A stretch of 5,859 nt of DNA from Clostridiaceae bacterium (GTDB taxonomy: Bacteria > Bacillota > Clostridia > Saccharofermentanales > DTU023): NCBI GenBank assembly GCA_012728535.1, contig JAAYEX010000153.1, positions 1 to 5,859 of the forward strand, written 5' to 3'. Below the pieces are notes generated by a model. That model was given only the letters and a program-made list of their open reading frames with translations, had not been told where the DNA came from and did not search any database. The translations under genes and the position numbers were made by a program. The first letter of the stretch is position 1. Each line of letters starts with the position of its first letter. Shown here one piece after another: positions 1 through 5,185 of the stretch.

Positions 1-623
1 ATATTGCGCCGCGGTATTTCCAGCATCTGAGCTTCATTGTTTCGTGCAGGTCTGGCCAAAAGCGTAACACTGCCTTTAACCGGCAGATGGGCATACTTAT
101 TGGATTTAATATCTAACATGCGTTTTCCGGAAGAAATGGCCTGACCAAGATCAGGAAATATCTGCACCGGTATTGTTGAGGTGCACCAACCGTGAACAAT
201 ATTGTCATAAACAATCGGCCATTGAGCTAACCAGTAACCGGGATGTCTCTTCTCAGTAAAGCCGAATATTTCGTCCAACTCCGCATTAGGTTCAATCAGG
301 CTAATAGGCTGCAAACCAACGTCTTCGTAGGAAGTAAGATTCAGGAAGCTAAAGGTTAGTGAATTAAAATGAGGTATACGCAAGCGCTCGGGTTGCTTTG
401 CAACAAAAGTACCTCGCCCCTTCTGGATTTCTAAAATACCGTCTGAAACTAATTCAGAAATAGCTTGGCGTACAGTTGGACGTGATAAATCGAGTTCCTC
501 ACATAATTGCATCTCTGAAGGGATGCGTTCGCCCTGCTTGTAACTGTTATCTTGAATGCGTTCTACAATTAACTCACGCAACTGCGCGTATAGTGGAATA
601 CTACTATGCTTATCAAGTTTCAT
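1..623 (-). CDS. GntR-family (HutC/UTRA type) transcriptional regulator, 3' end cut by window edge
   Basis: This reading frame opens with ATG at 623 and stays open for 207 codons to the left edge, so the C-terminus lies outside. Residues 8-76 form a GntR winged helix-turn-helix. The family signatures are visible: PLYAQLRELI (10-19), GERIPSE (31-37), LSRPTVRQAISEL (47-59) and the wing KGRGTFV (68-74). Residues from about 85 on look like the UTRA ligand-binding domain of the HutC subfamily, with 'IPVQIFPDLGQ' (151-161) and 'LARPARNNEAQMLEIP' (189-204) in the usual places. HutC-type proteins usually bind a small metabolite and release their operator when it is present; the ligand cannot be told here. 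The start is supported by GAGGAGG 7 nt upstream. It lies 133 bp downstream of the housekeeping operon, on the same strand, with its own promoter-like and operator-like sequences. That suggests a separate unit whose target genes lie to the left. Family call confident; ligand and targets unknown. Confidence 0.9.
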   Translation of the reverse strand, partial: MKLDKHSSIPLYAQLRELIVERIQDNSYKQGERIPSEMQLCEELDLSRPTVRQAISELVSDGILEIQKGRGTFVAKQPERLRIPHFNSLTFSFLNLTSYEDVGLQPISLIEPNAELDEIFGFTEKRHPGYWLAQWPIVYDNIVHGWCTSTIPVQIFPDLGQAISSGKRMLDIKSNKYAHLPVKGSVTLLARPARNNEAQMLEIPRRN

Positions 624-630
624 GGGTTCG

Positions 631-637
631 CCTCCTC
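631..637 (-). promoter_or_regulatory. Ribosome binding site of the GntR-type regulator
   Basis: The minus strand reads GAGGAGG, then 7 nt, then ATG at 623. This near-perfect Shine-Dalgarno sequence fixes the start of the truncated regulator gene. Confidence 0.8.
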
Positions 638-656
638 AAGCTGGTCCTTACATCTT

Positions 657-685
657 ATCATAGATACCGGATAATGCAATTGAAA
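657..685 (-). promoter_or_regulatory. Weak candidate promoter for the GntR-type regulator
   Basis: On the minus strand a TATGAT box (657-662, five of six matches to TATAAT) lies 17 bp from a poor -35 hexamer, TTTCAA (680-685). An overlapping alternative is TTGCAT - 16 bp - TAAGAT. The -10 box is reasonable but the -35 is poor, so this may be an activated or weak promoter. No intrinsic terminator is visible between the RNase HII-YraN stop codon and this site, so read-through from the upstream operon also remains possible. Confidence 0.35.
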
Positions 686-694
686 GTATGAATA

Positions 695-725
695 GACATG
701 CTGTAATAACATGATAACCCATGTC
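695..725. promoter_or_regulatory. Operator-like inverted repeat upstream of the GntR-type regulator
   Basis: Two nested dyads lie in this gap. The outer arms are GACATG (695-700) and CATGTC (720-725). The inner dyad is a 17-bp imperfect palindrome, CATGCTGTAATAACATG (697-713), with 6 of 8 arm positions matching. Its core GTAATAAC has the GT-N4-AC outer shape of HutC-family operators (GT-N-TA-N-AC), but with AT in place of the central TA. Ten bases upstream of the candidate -35, it is a plausible autoregulatory site. Binding is inferred, not shown. Confidence 0.35.
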
Positions 726-756
726 ACTTACCGGCGACAAATTCAAACTGAGATCT

Positions 757-1761
757 TCAGGTAATGGGCAACAGTTGCATATCTACGAGCTTGCCATTTG
801 GGGTCAGTTCACAGGCTGCATAGAGTATCTCAATAGGTAAATCATCCAATTGATGCCTGGCAGAAAAAACAGTTGCACAATTTTTGATTCGAGAAACTTG
901 TCCGGATGACAGGGCATTTACTGCTCCTCCGAAAGCATCTGAATTGCTTCTCCCCTTTACTTCAATGACATACAGAGTATTGTCCCTAATTGCAATGAGA
1001 TCAAGCTCACCCAAGCCGGATATTTTAACTCTTCGACCCAAGATTTTATAGCCCTCCCCGATCAGATAAGAAGCCACATAAGATTCTGTCTCTTCTCCCG
1101 TGCGCCAGGGGCGGTATTTATTGATTGAAAAGTTTTTCAAAAAACTGCGGCGATGTAAGGGACAGGCACCATGTATTTTTAAGGCTTGGATATGCTCGGC
1201 TGTGCCATAACCTTTATTGCTGGAAAAAGAATATTCAGGATAGAGCTCATCATATTGGCACATAAGATGGTCGCGACTGACTTTTGCCAATATGGACGCG
1301 GCTGCTATCACGTTGCATTCAGCGTCTCCATGGACTTTGGCCAATACCGGATAAGAAAACCCTTTAAGGCTGACGGCGTCAACCAGGGCCAAATCAGGTT
1401 CTACAGCTAAGCCTTTCAAAGCATTTGACATAGCCAGACGACTTGCTTCCAAAATATTCATTACATCAATATCAGCAGCTGAAACTGAAGCAACATGCCA
1501 GCTGACAGCATGCTCAACTATCTGTTCGTAGAGAGCTTCGCGTCTTCTTTCTGTCATTTTCTTCGAGTCATTGAGACCAAGAAATTTTATGTCTGCAGGC
1601 AAAATACATGCTGCAGCAAAGACAGGACCGGCCAATGGTCCGCGACCGACTTCATCAACGCCTGCGATCAGACAATAACCCTGTTCTCTGTAGGCAGCTT
1701 CAATTTTTGACATTTGTTCATATCGTTCGCGGTCTTTATCACTGATTCTAATTTTTGTCAT
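757..1761 (-). CDS. rnhB: Ribonuclease HII fused to a YraN (UPF0102) nuclease-fold domain
   Basis: A 334-residue protein with two complete domains. Residues 30-208 are RNase HII, which cuts the RNA strand of RNA-DNA hybrids and starts removal of single ribonucleotides from DNA. GVDEVGRGPLAGPV (34-47) gives catalytic Asp36 and Glu37. Asp128 (in LVDA) and Asp146 (in HGDAE) complete the DEDD set, followed by AAASILAKVSRD (153-164), NKGYGT (182-187) and LHRRSF (202-207). Residues 220-334 match YraN/UPF0102, a restriction-endonuclease-like fold: GEE (222-224), GELDLIA (251-257) and IEVKGR (266-271), with Asp254, Glu267 and Lys269 as the D...ExK set. YraN's biochemical role is poorly established. 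In many bacteria rnhB and yraN are separate neighbouring genes; here one frame spans both. No in-frame ATG precedes the YraN part after Met167, so independent translation looks unlikely. The ATG at 1761 overlaps the rbgA stop (ATGA), indicating translational coupling. The gene symbol refers to the RNase HII half. Confidence 0.93.
   Translation of the reverse strand: MTKIRISDKDRERYEQMSKIEAAYREQGYCLIAGVDEVGRGPLAGPVFAAACILPADIKFLGLNDSKKMTERRREALYEQIVEHAVSWHVASVSAADIDVMNILEASRLAMSNALKGLAVEPDLALVDAVSLKGFSYPVLAKVHGDAECNVIAAASILAKVSRDHLMCQYDELYPEYSFSSNKGYGTAEHIQALKIHGACPLHRRSFLKNFSINKYRPWRTGEETESYVASYLIGEGYKILGRRVKISGLGELDLIAIRDNTLYVIEVKGRSNSDAFGGAVNALSSGQVSRIKNCATVFSARHQLDDLPIEILYAACELTPNGKLVDMQLLPIT
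1118..1144 (-). other. Possible -1 slippery heptamer at the RNase HII/YraN junction
   Basis: At codons 206-208 the minus strand reads AG(T TTT TTG) in the coding frame (heptamer 1144-1138). This is an X-XXY-YYZ arrangement of the kind used for -1 frameshifting. In the -1 frame only six more codons follow before TAA at 1120-1118. A slip would therefore give a 214-residue protein that is almost exactly a standalone RNase HII. The T run also lies in a small inverted repeat (AGTTTTT and AAAAACT arms, 1131-1146). I see no upstream Shine-Dalgarno-like stimulator, and the nearest GC-rich hairpin downstream is small and distant, so chance is quite possible. Confidence 0.2.
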
Positions 1762-2645
1762 TTTGGCCTCTCTAAACTGATTCTTGCAATTTTGCCTGAG
1801 CGAAAATCAGCCAGGAGCATACGTGCAAAGCGCTCAGTATCTATGCGCCCACCACTTAATATGCAACCTTTATGCCGGGCAGCTTCCAAATACATCTCGT
1901 ATAAGCTGACAGAATCCTCATCATCAGCAACATCATCGGAATCTAAGTCATAACGCTTAAGCAGATCAGCGGGATAATGCCGAAAGATTTCGCTGAAAAG
2001 ACGAAATGCCAGATCCTCCAGTGGTAAGATATCATCTTTGATAGCGCCGGTAGCCGCTAAAGCGAAGGCGGCATGATCTGAGGAAATTTTCGGCTCCAGC
2101 AAACCTGGTGAATCCAGCAGTTCCAATTCAGTGCCGACTCGCAGCCAACGGATGGATCTGGTTACACCGGGTCTGGATTCAACGGGAGCACTGCGTTTTC
2201 CGATAAGAGCATTGATCAGTGTTGATTTGCCGGTATTTGGCACACCTCCGACCAAAATGCGCAAAGGTCTGGCTTGCCGTCCCCTGCCTTGCGCACGTTC
2301 CAAGATAGGCTGATGATATTTATCCAGCTCTTTGCGCAATCTGATAAGATCAGCAGCGGAATTGAGGCAGAGAGCCAATGCCCTCATCTTCTCTTTTTGA
2401 TTATAGAAATTCAACCATTCTTCCGTGACGGAGGGGTCTGCAAGATCTGCATGTGACAATAATAAGAGATGTTCTTTATTAAGAGATAATTCAGTAAGCA
2501 AGGGATTCCGGCTACTTAGCGGTACACGGGCATCAGCGACCTCAACCAACAAGTCTACACGACTCAACTGTTCCTTAATTTGTCTGGTAGACCGTGCCAT
2601 ATGGCCCGGATACCATTGGATATTTCTGTCTTTGCGGTCAGCCAT
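1758..2645 (-). CDS. rbgA: Ribosome biogenesis GTPase RbgA/YlqF, with a degenerate G4 motif
   Basis: A 295-residue protein with the circularly permuted GTPase layout of RbgA, which acts late in 50S subunit assembly. The N-terminal WYPGHM (11-16) holds the His (His15) equivalent to the catalytic histidine of B. subtilis RbgA. DAR (38-40) and SSRNP (44-48) follow. The permuted motif order is visible: a G4-position segment first, then the P-loop GVPNTGKST (134-142), PGVT (159-162) and DSPG (178-181). The C-terminal segment, with TGAIKD (199-204), HYP (223-225) and the end RISLERPK, matches RbgA over its full length. Oddity: the G4 motif, normally NKxD, reads SHAD (64-67), so the Asn and Lys that contact guanine are missing. 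The start is set by AAGGAG 6 nt upstream. It shares a 4-bp stop/start overlap with the RNase HII-YraN gene. An intrinsic terminator lies immediately upstream, so expression depends on read-through or on a promoter I cannot place. Confidence 0.93.
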   Translation of the reverse strand: MADRKDRNIQWYPGHMARSTRQIKEQLSRVDLLVEVADARVPLSSRNPLLTELSLNKEHLLLLSHADLADPSVTEEWLNFYNQKEKMRALALCLNSAADLIRLRKELDKYHQPILERAQGRGRQARPLRILVGGVPNTGKSTLINALIGKRSAPVESRPGVTRSIRWLRVGTELELLDSPGLLEPKISSDHAAFALAATGAIKDDILPLEDLAFRLFSEIFRHYPADLLKRYDLDSDDVADDEDSVSLYEMYLEAARHKGCILSGGRIDTERFARMLLADFRSGKIARISLERPK

Positions 2646-2657
2646 GTTTTACTCCTT

Positions 2658-2686
2658 AAAAAGAAAAAGGACGGTCTTGACCGTCC
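2658..2686 (-). terminator. Intrinsic terminator after rplS, adjoining the rbgA ribosome binding site
   Basis: On the minus strand GGACGGTC and GACCGTCC (2686-2679 and 2676-2669) form a perfect GC-rich stem with a very tight loop, most likely 7 bp closed by CAAG. It is followed by TTTTTCTTTTT (2668-2658). The T tract ends next to the AAGGAG of rbgA (2657-2652). The plus strand lacks a T tract after the stem, so termination should act only on leftward transcription. It would end the rplS transcript and reduce or condition expression of rbgA and rnhB-yraN. Confidence 0.85.
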
Positions 2687-2743
2687 TCATCTACCAGTTT
2701 CATAAAGGCAATTTGCTCAGTTCAATCTGACCAATTCTTGCTT

Positions 2744-3103
2744 TTAATCATCTTTTTTGCTGACTAGACGTTCTTTGACACGAGTACGTTTTCCAACGCG
2801 GCCGCGTAAGTAATACAACTTAGCACGACGTACTTTACCTTTGCGCAGTACTTCTATTTCAGCGATCTTGGGTGAATGAAGTGGAAATACTCTCTCCACA
2901 CCGACACCATACGATACACGACGAACCGTAATGGTTTCGCTCAGTCCTGAACCCTTACGGGCAATAACTGTTCCCTCAAAGATCTGGATGCGCTCACGAG
3001 CGCCTTCCGTAATTCTGAGATGAACATGTACACGGTCGCCTATTTCAATATAGTCGAAATCGCCTTTTAGGTGGGATTGTTCTACCGCTTTAATTAAGTC
3101 CAT
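2744..3103 (-). CDS. rplS: 50S ribosomal protein bL19
   Basis: A 119-residue protein matching bL19 end to end, the usual length for the family. bL19 sits at the 30S-50S interface of the ribosome. Conserved segments include GDRVHVHLRITEGARERIQ (22-40), FEGTVIARKGSG (42-53), TVRRVSYGVGVERVFPLHSP (59-78) and the basic end KVRRAKLYYLRGRVGKRTRVKE (90-111). The ATG is preceded by an AAAGGAGGT ribosome binding site. It has its own promoter and a structured leader upstream and a strong intrinsic terminator downstream. It can therefore be transcribed as a single gene as well as from the ffh-trmD operon, which would allow L19 level to be set separately. Confidence 0.98.
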   Translation of the reverse strand: MDLIKAVEQSHLKGDFDYIEIGDRVHVHLRITEGARERIQIFEGTVIARKGSGLSETITVRRVSYGVGVERVFPLHSPKIAEIEVLRKGKVRRAKLYYLRGRVGKRTRVKERLVSKKDD

Positions 3104-3130
3104 ATTGCGTACCTCCTTTTTTATCTTTTA

Positions 3131-3174
3131 GAGATGTTCATGCACGCAATTGCAGCGGACCATCCCACAAACCT
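3131..3174 (-). promoter_or_regulatory. Ribosomal protein L19 leader-like 5' UTR element
   Basis: Between the rplS promoter and its ribosome binding site the minus-strand RNA can form a hairpin closed by GGGAUG (3166-3161) pairing with CAUCUC (3136-3131), six pairs including one G-U. An inner CGC/GCG hairpin and the single-stranded stretch GCAUGAACAUC lie inside. Position, size and the CCGCUG...GCAUGAACAUC pattern resemble, from memory, the L19 leader of low-GC Gram-positive bacteria, a proposed autoregulatory element for bL19. Identification is by eye; a covariance-model match was not run. Confidence 0.65.
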
Positions 3175-3179
3175 ATAGC

Positions 3180-3208
3180 ATTCTAGCAGATTAATTAAGG
3201 CTGTTCAA
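3180..3208 (-). promoter_or_regulatory. Sigma-A-type promoter of rplS
   Basis: The minus strand carries TTGAAC (3208-3203), a 17-bp spacer and TAGAAT (3185-3180). A TG dinucleotide one base before the -10 gives an extended -10. Initiation is expected near 3174, about 70 nt before the rplS ATG, exactly where the leader hairpin begins. This is the best promoter match in the window. Confidence 0.75.
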
Positions 3209-3236
3209 GCACTTTATACAAACCTTAAGATCGCTT

Positions 3237-3977
3237 TCAGTTTTGATTTTCTTCTTCCAGCCAGAGCAAAAATTCTTTTATCTGCTCATGGCTTAGTTCC
3301 ATATTATCCAGCAAATCCGGTCTCATTTGAATTGTCTGCCATAAGCTGTCACTACTTCGGTGTCGCTTGATCCTGGCCTCATGTCCTGACAAAAGCACTG
3401 GAGGAACACGACGGCCCCTCCAAAGTTCAGGCCTGGTATACTGGCGCTCAGATAAAAGGCCACTGCTGAAGGATTCATCCTGCCACGCCTCTTCGCTGAC
3501 AAGTACGCCATCCAGAAGTCTCGCAGTAGCATCAATAATAAGGCATGCCGGAAGTTCACCGCCGGTAAGAACGAAATCACCGACTGAAACCGGTTCAGCG
3601 CCGATCTCATCCAAGACACGGGCGTCGATGCCTTCGTAGTGGCCACAGAGCAAAATCAGATGGTCTTCTTCTGCAAGTTCTTCTGCCATTTTCTGATCAA
3701 AACTGCGACCGCCTGCCTGCATAACCAATGTTCTGGGTGAACTATCCTCAGCCCGGGCCTGCTGCCATGCCCGGAAAACGGGTTCGCACATCATCAGCAT
3801 GCCGACTCCGCCACCATAAAGGCTGTCATCGACCTGACCGTAATCGTTAATAGCAAAGTCGCGAATCTGAATGGTTTCAAACTGAAACAATTCCCGTTCC
3901 AAAGCACGTCCGAGAATGCTGCTTTTTACATAAGACTCAAGCAATTCAGGAAAAAGAGTCAGAACGGTAAACTTCAT
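3237..3977 (-). CDS. trmD: tRNA (guanine-N1)-methyltransferase TrmD
   Basis: A 246-residue SPOUT-class enzyme that uses S-adenosylmethionine to methylate G37 of tRNAs with G36-G37, which prevents +1 frameshifting. Family landmarks in order are TLFPE (7-11), YGGGVGMLM (54-62), LCGHYEGIDARV (110-121), the trefoil-knot SAM site SVGDFVLTGGELPA (131-144), and YTRPELW...VPPVLLSGH (180-199). Arg153 matches the catalytic Arg154 of the Haemophilus/E. coli enzymes. The general base Asp169 aligns with Glu168, next to Asp167 (QDESF). Other usually conserved positions also differ: DDSLYGGG instead of DDxPYGGG, and SGHE instead of SG(N/D)H. The length is normal and the knot is intact, so I expect an active enzyme. 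It lies 26 bp after rimM. The best binding site I see for the ATG at 3977 is weak (a GGGG about 8 nt upstream), so translation may be low or coupled. Confidence 0.96.
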   Translation of the reverse strand: MKFTVLTLFPELLESYVKSSILGRALERELFQFETIQIRDFAINDYGQVDDSLYGGGVGMLMMCEPVFRAWQQARAEDSSPRTLVMQAGGRSFDQKMAEELAEEDHLILLCGHYEGIDARVLDEIGAEPVSVGDFVLTGGELPACLIIDATARLLDGVLVSEEAWQDESFSSGLLSERQYTRPELWRGRRVPPVLLSGHEARIKRHRSSDSLWQTIQMRPDLLDNMELSHEQIKEFLLWLEEENQN

Positions 3978-4003
3978 TCAAGATACCCCACATCCTTGAT
4001 CTC

Positions 4004-4534
4004 TTAGTCACGCTGGCGATAGATTTCAAATAAACCGTCCGTCAGCTTTACCCGGATAAGCTCATTTTGCTGATCAATCTCGACAATTATCTGCTTTGTA
4101 AAGGGAATCAAAAGATTGTTTTCACCCGCTTTTTCCACAAGCATCACATAATGTGCACCGGTGTCAAACATGTCTGTTAATTCCCCTAATTCGCCATAGT
4201 CCTGATCAAAGACATTAAGACCGATCAGATCAGCCACGAAATACTCATTCTCTGACAATGGCAGCATGTCATCACGTCTGACAAACAACTGTGTTCCACG
4301 CTGCTTCTGTGCTTCTTCCGTGCTCTCAATGCCTGACAAACGGAGAATTGCACCCTTGTTAGAGTAACTGACACTCTCAAGCCTGCGCTCAGTTTCTACA
4401 GAGCCCGAACGGCATATCAGCGCAAGACCCGGTTTGAAGCCTTGCTTGTCATCGCTGAAAACTTTGACAGACAGCTCGCCCCTGATACCATGCGCCCCGT
4501 GTACTTCTCCGACTAAAAGTAACTTCTGGATCAT
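4004..4534 (-). CDS. rimM: Ribosome maturation factor RimM
   Basis: A 176-residue protein of normal length for RimM, which assists maturation of the 30S head and binds uS19. Residues 1-90 form the RimM N-terminal barrel with the signature VGEVHGAHGIRGELSV (8-23). Residues 92-174 form the PRC-barrel domain, starting at LPLSENEYFVADLIGL (91-106) and including GELTDMFDTGAHYVML (117-132), LLIPF (141-145) and LTDGLFE (164-170). Its ATG overlaps the khpA stop codon in ATGA, indicating coupled translation. Its place beside rpsP and before trmD is the conserved order in many bacteria. Confidence 0.97.
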   Translation of the reverse strand: MIQKLLLVGEVHGAHGIRGELSVKVFSDDKQGFKPGLALICRSGSVETERRLESVSYSNKGAILRLSGIESTEEAQKQRGTQLFVRRDDMLPLSENEYFVADLIGLNVFDQDYGELGELTDMFDTGAHYVMLVEKAGENNLLIPFTKQIIVEIDQQNELIRVKLTDGLFEIYRQRD

Positions 4535-4761
4535 TCGACAATATCAACGATGATGCGGACTCCGTCAATTGTGCCTTTGGCCTTCATGACCGACCGAATC
4601 GCATTGGCTCTTTTTCCGCCTTTGCCGATGATTCGTCCCATATCATCAGGATCAACCTTGACCTCAAGTTTGATTTTTCTTCCTTCTCTGCTTTCTTCAA
4701 TCTGAAGTTCTTCCGGATGATGGAGCAAAGGTTTGACAACCGTTCTTAAGAGTTCTTTCAT
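4531..4761 (-). CDS. khpA: KH-domain RNA-binding protein KhpA (YlqC family)
   Basis: A 76-residue single KH-domain protein. The RNA-binding loop GKGG (46-49) sits in DDMGRIIGKGGKRANAIRSV (39-58), close to the family pattern of an Asp-rich turn followed by IGKxGxxAxAIR. In Gram-positive bacteria KhpA works with KhpB/Jag as an RNA chaperone tied to cell elongation and division; that role is taken from the family. The gene starts 3 bp after the rpsP stop, and its ribosome binding site AAAAGGAG runs into that stop codon (AAGGAGTAA), so its translation is probably coupled to rpsP. Confidence 0.95.
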   Translation of the reverse strand: MKELLRTVVKPLLHHPEELQIEESREGRKIKLEVKVDPDDMGRIIGKGGKRANAIRSVMKAKGTIDGVRIIVDIVE

Positions 4762-4764
4762 GGA

Positions 4765-5127
4765 TTACTCCTTTTCATCAGCTACGGTTTCGGCTTCCTC
4801 TTCAACAAGGTTATTTTCAGCGACAGGAGCCTCAATAGCTACTTTGGTCGCTTTTGCTGGTTCTTCAGCTGTTGCAGCACTTGCTTCCAGCACATTATTG
4901 TAATGCAGGAGCTTGCGTACTGTCTCTGTTGGCTGAGCACCGGTTCCGAGCCAATACTTTACTCTCTCAACATCGACTTTAAAAGTTGAAGGCTGAGTAT
5001 GAGGATTGTAGGTGCCGATCTCTTCAATAAAGCGACCGTCACGGGGTGAACGAATGTCGGCTACTACTACGCGATAGTAAGGTTGTTTCTTTTTACCGAC
5101 TCTTTTTAATCTGATTTTTACTGCCAT
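4765..5127 (-). CDS. rpsP: 30S ribosomal protein bS16 with an acidic C-terminal extension
   Basis: Residues 1-80 match bS16, an early-assembling 30S protein: MAVKIRLKRVGKKKQPYYRV (1-20), DIRSPRDGRFIEEIGTYNP (24-42) and the segment WLGTGAQPTETVRKLL (59-74). Residues 81-120 are an extra tail rich in Ala and Glu with scattered Val and a few Lys, low in complexity and probably disordered. The usual family length is about 80-90 residues; acidic or alanine-rich tails of this kind occur in some bS16 proteins. The ATG at 5127 is supported by AGGAGG 5 nt upstream. It lies 58 bp after ffh and 3 bp before khpA. No promoter of its own is evident, so it is probably read from an operon promoter upstream of the window. 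Confidence 0.97.
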   Translation of the reverse strand: MAVKIRLKRVGKKKQPYYRVVVADIRSPRDGRFIEEIGTYNPHTQPSTFKVDVERVKYWLGTGAQPTETVRKLLHYNNVLEASAATAEEPAKATKVAIEAPVAENNLVEEEAETVADEKE

Positions 5128-5145
5128 TTTGTCCTCCTAGACAAA
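5128..5145 (-). promoter_or_regulatory. rpsP ribosome binding site inside a small hairpin
   Basis: Just before the rpsP ATG the minus strand reads TTTGTC-TAGGAG-GACAAA, a perfect 6-bp inverted repeat. The Shine-Dalgarno AGGAGG (5138-5133) fills most of the loop and the first base of the 3' arm. The hairpin ends next to the start codon. It is modest in strength (two G-C pairs), so it may present or partly hide the site. Any regulatory role is inference. Confidence 0.4.
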
Positions 5146-5185
5146 TTCTTTTTATTATTATTGAAAAACGGATAAACCGAAATTT

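Noticed and set aside
476..691. Plus-strand open frame of 71 codons
   Set aside because: It lies opposite the start and DNA-binding domain of the GntR-type regulator, whose minus-strand frame has clear homology. It has no recognisable motif.
748..760. CTGAGATCTTCAG near-palindrome at the end of rnhB-yraN as a terminator
   Set aside because: It overlaps the stop codon, is imperfect, and has no T tract on the minus strand.
2425..2730. Plus-strand open frame of 101 codons across the start of rbgA and the terminator
   Set aside because: It is antisense to a well-supported gene, has no family resemblance, and its 3' part runs through the terminator. A shadow frame.
3194..3226. TTAAGG...CCTTAA inverted repeat after trmD as a terminator
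   Set aside because: The stem is A/T-rich, the loop is over 20 nt, no T tract follows, and it overlaps the rplS promoter.
3323..3646. Minus-strand open frame of 107 codons inside trmD in another frame
   Set aside because: It lies fully inside trmD, which has strong homology in its own frame. No ribosome binding site or domain is visible.
5164..5179. CGG-TTTAT-CCG followed by TTTTT on the minus strand between ffh and rpsP, as a terminator
   Set aside because: The stem has only three pairs and cannot be extended, too weak for an intrinsic terminator.
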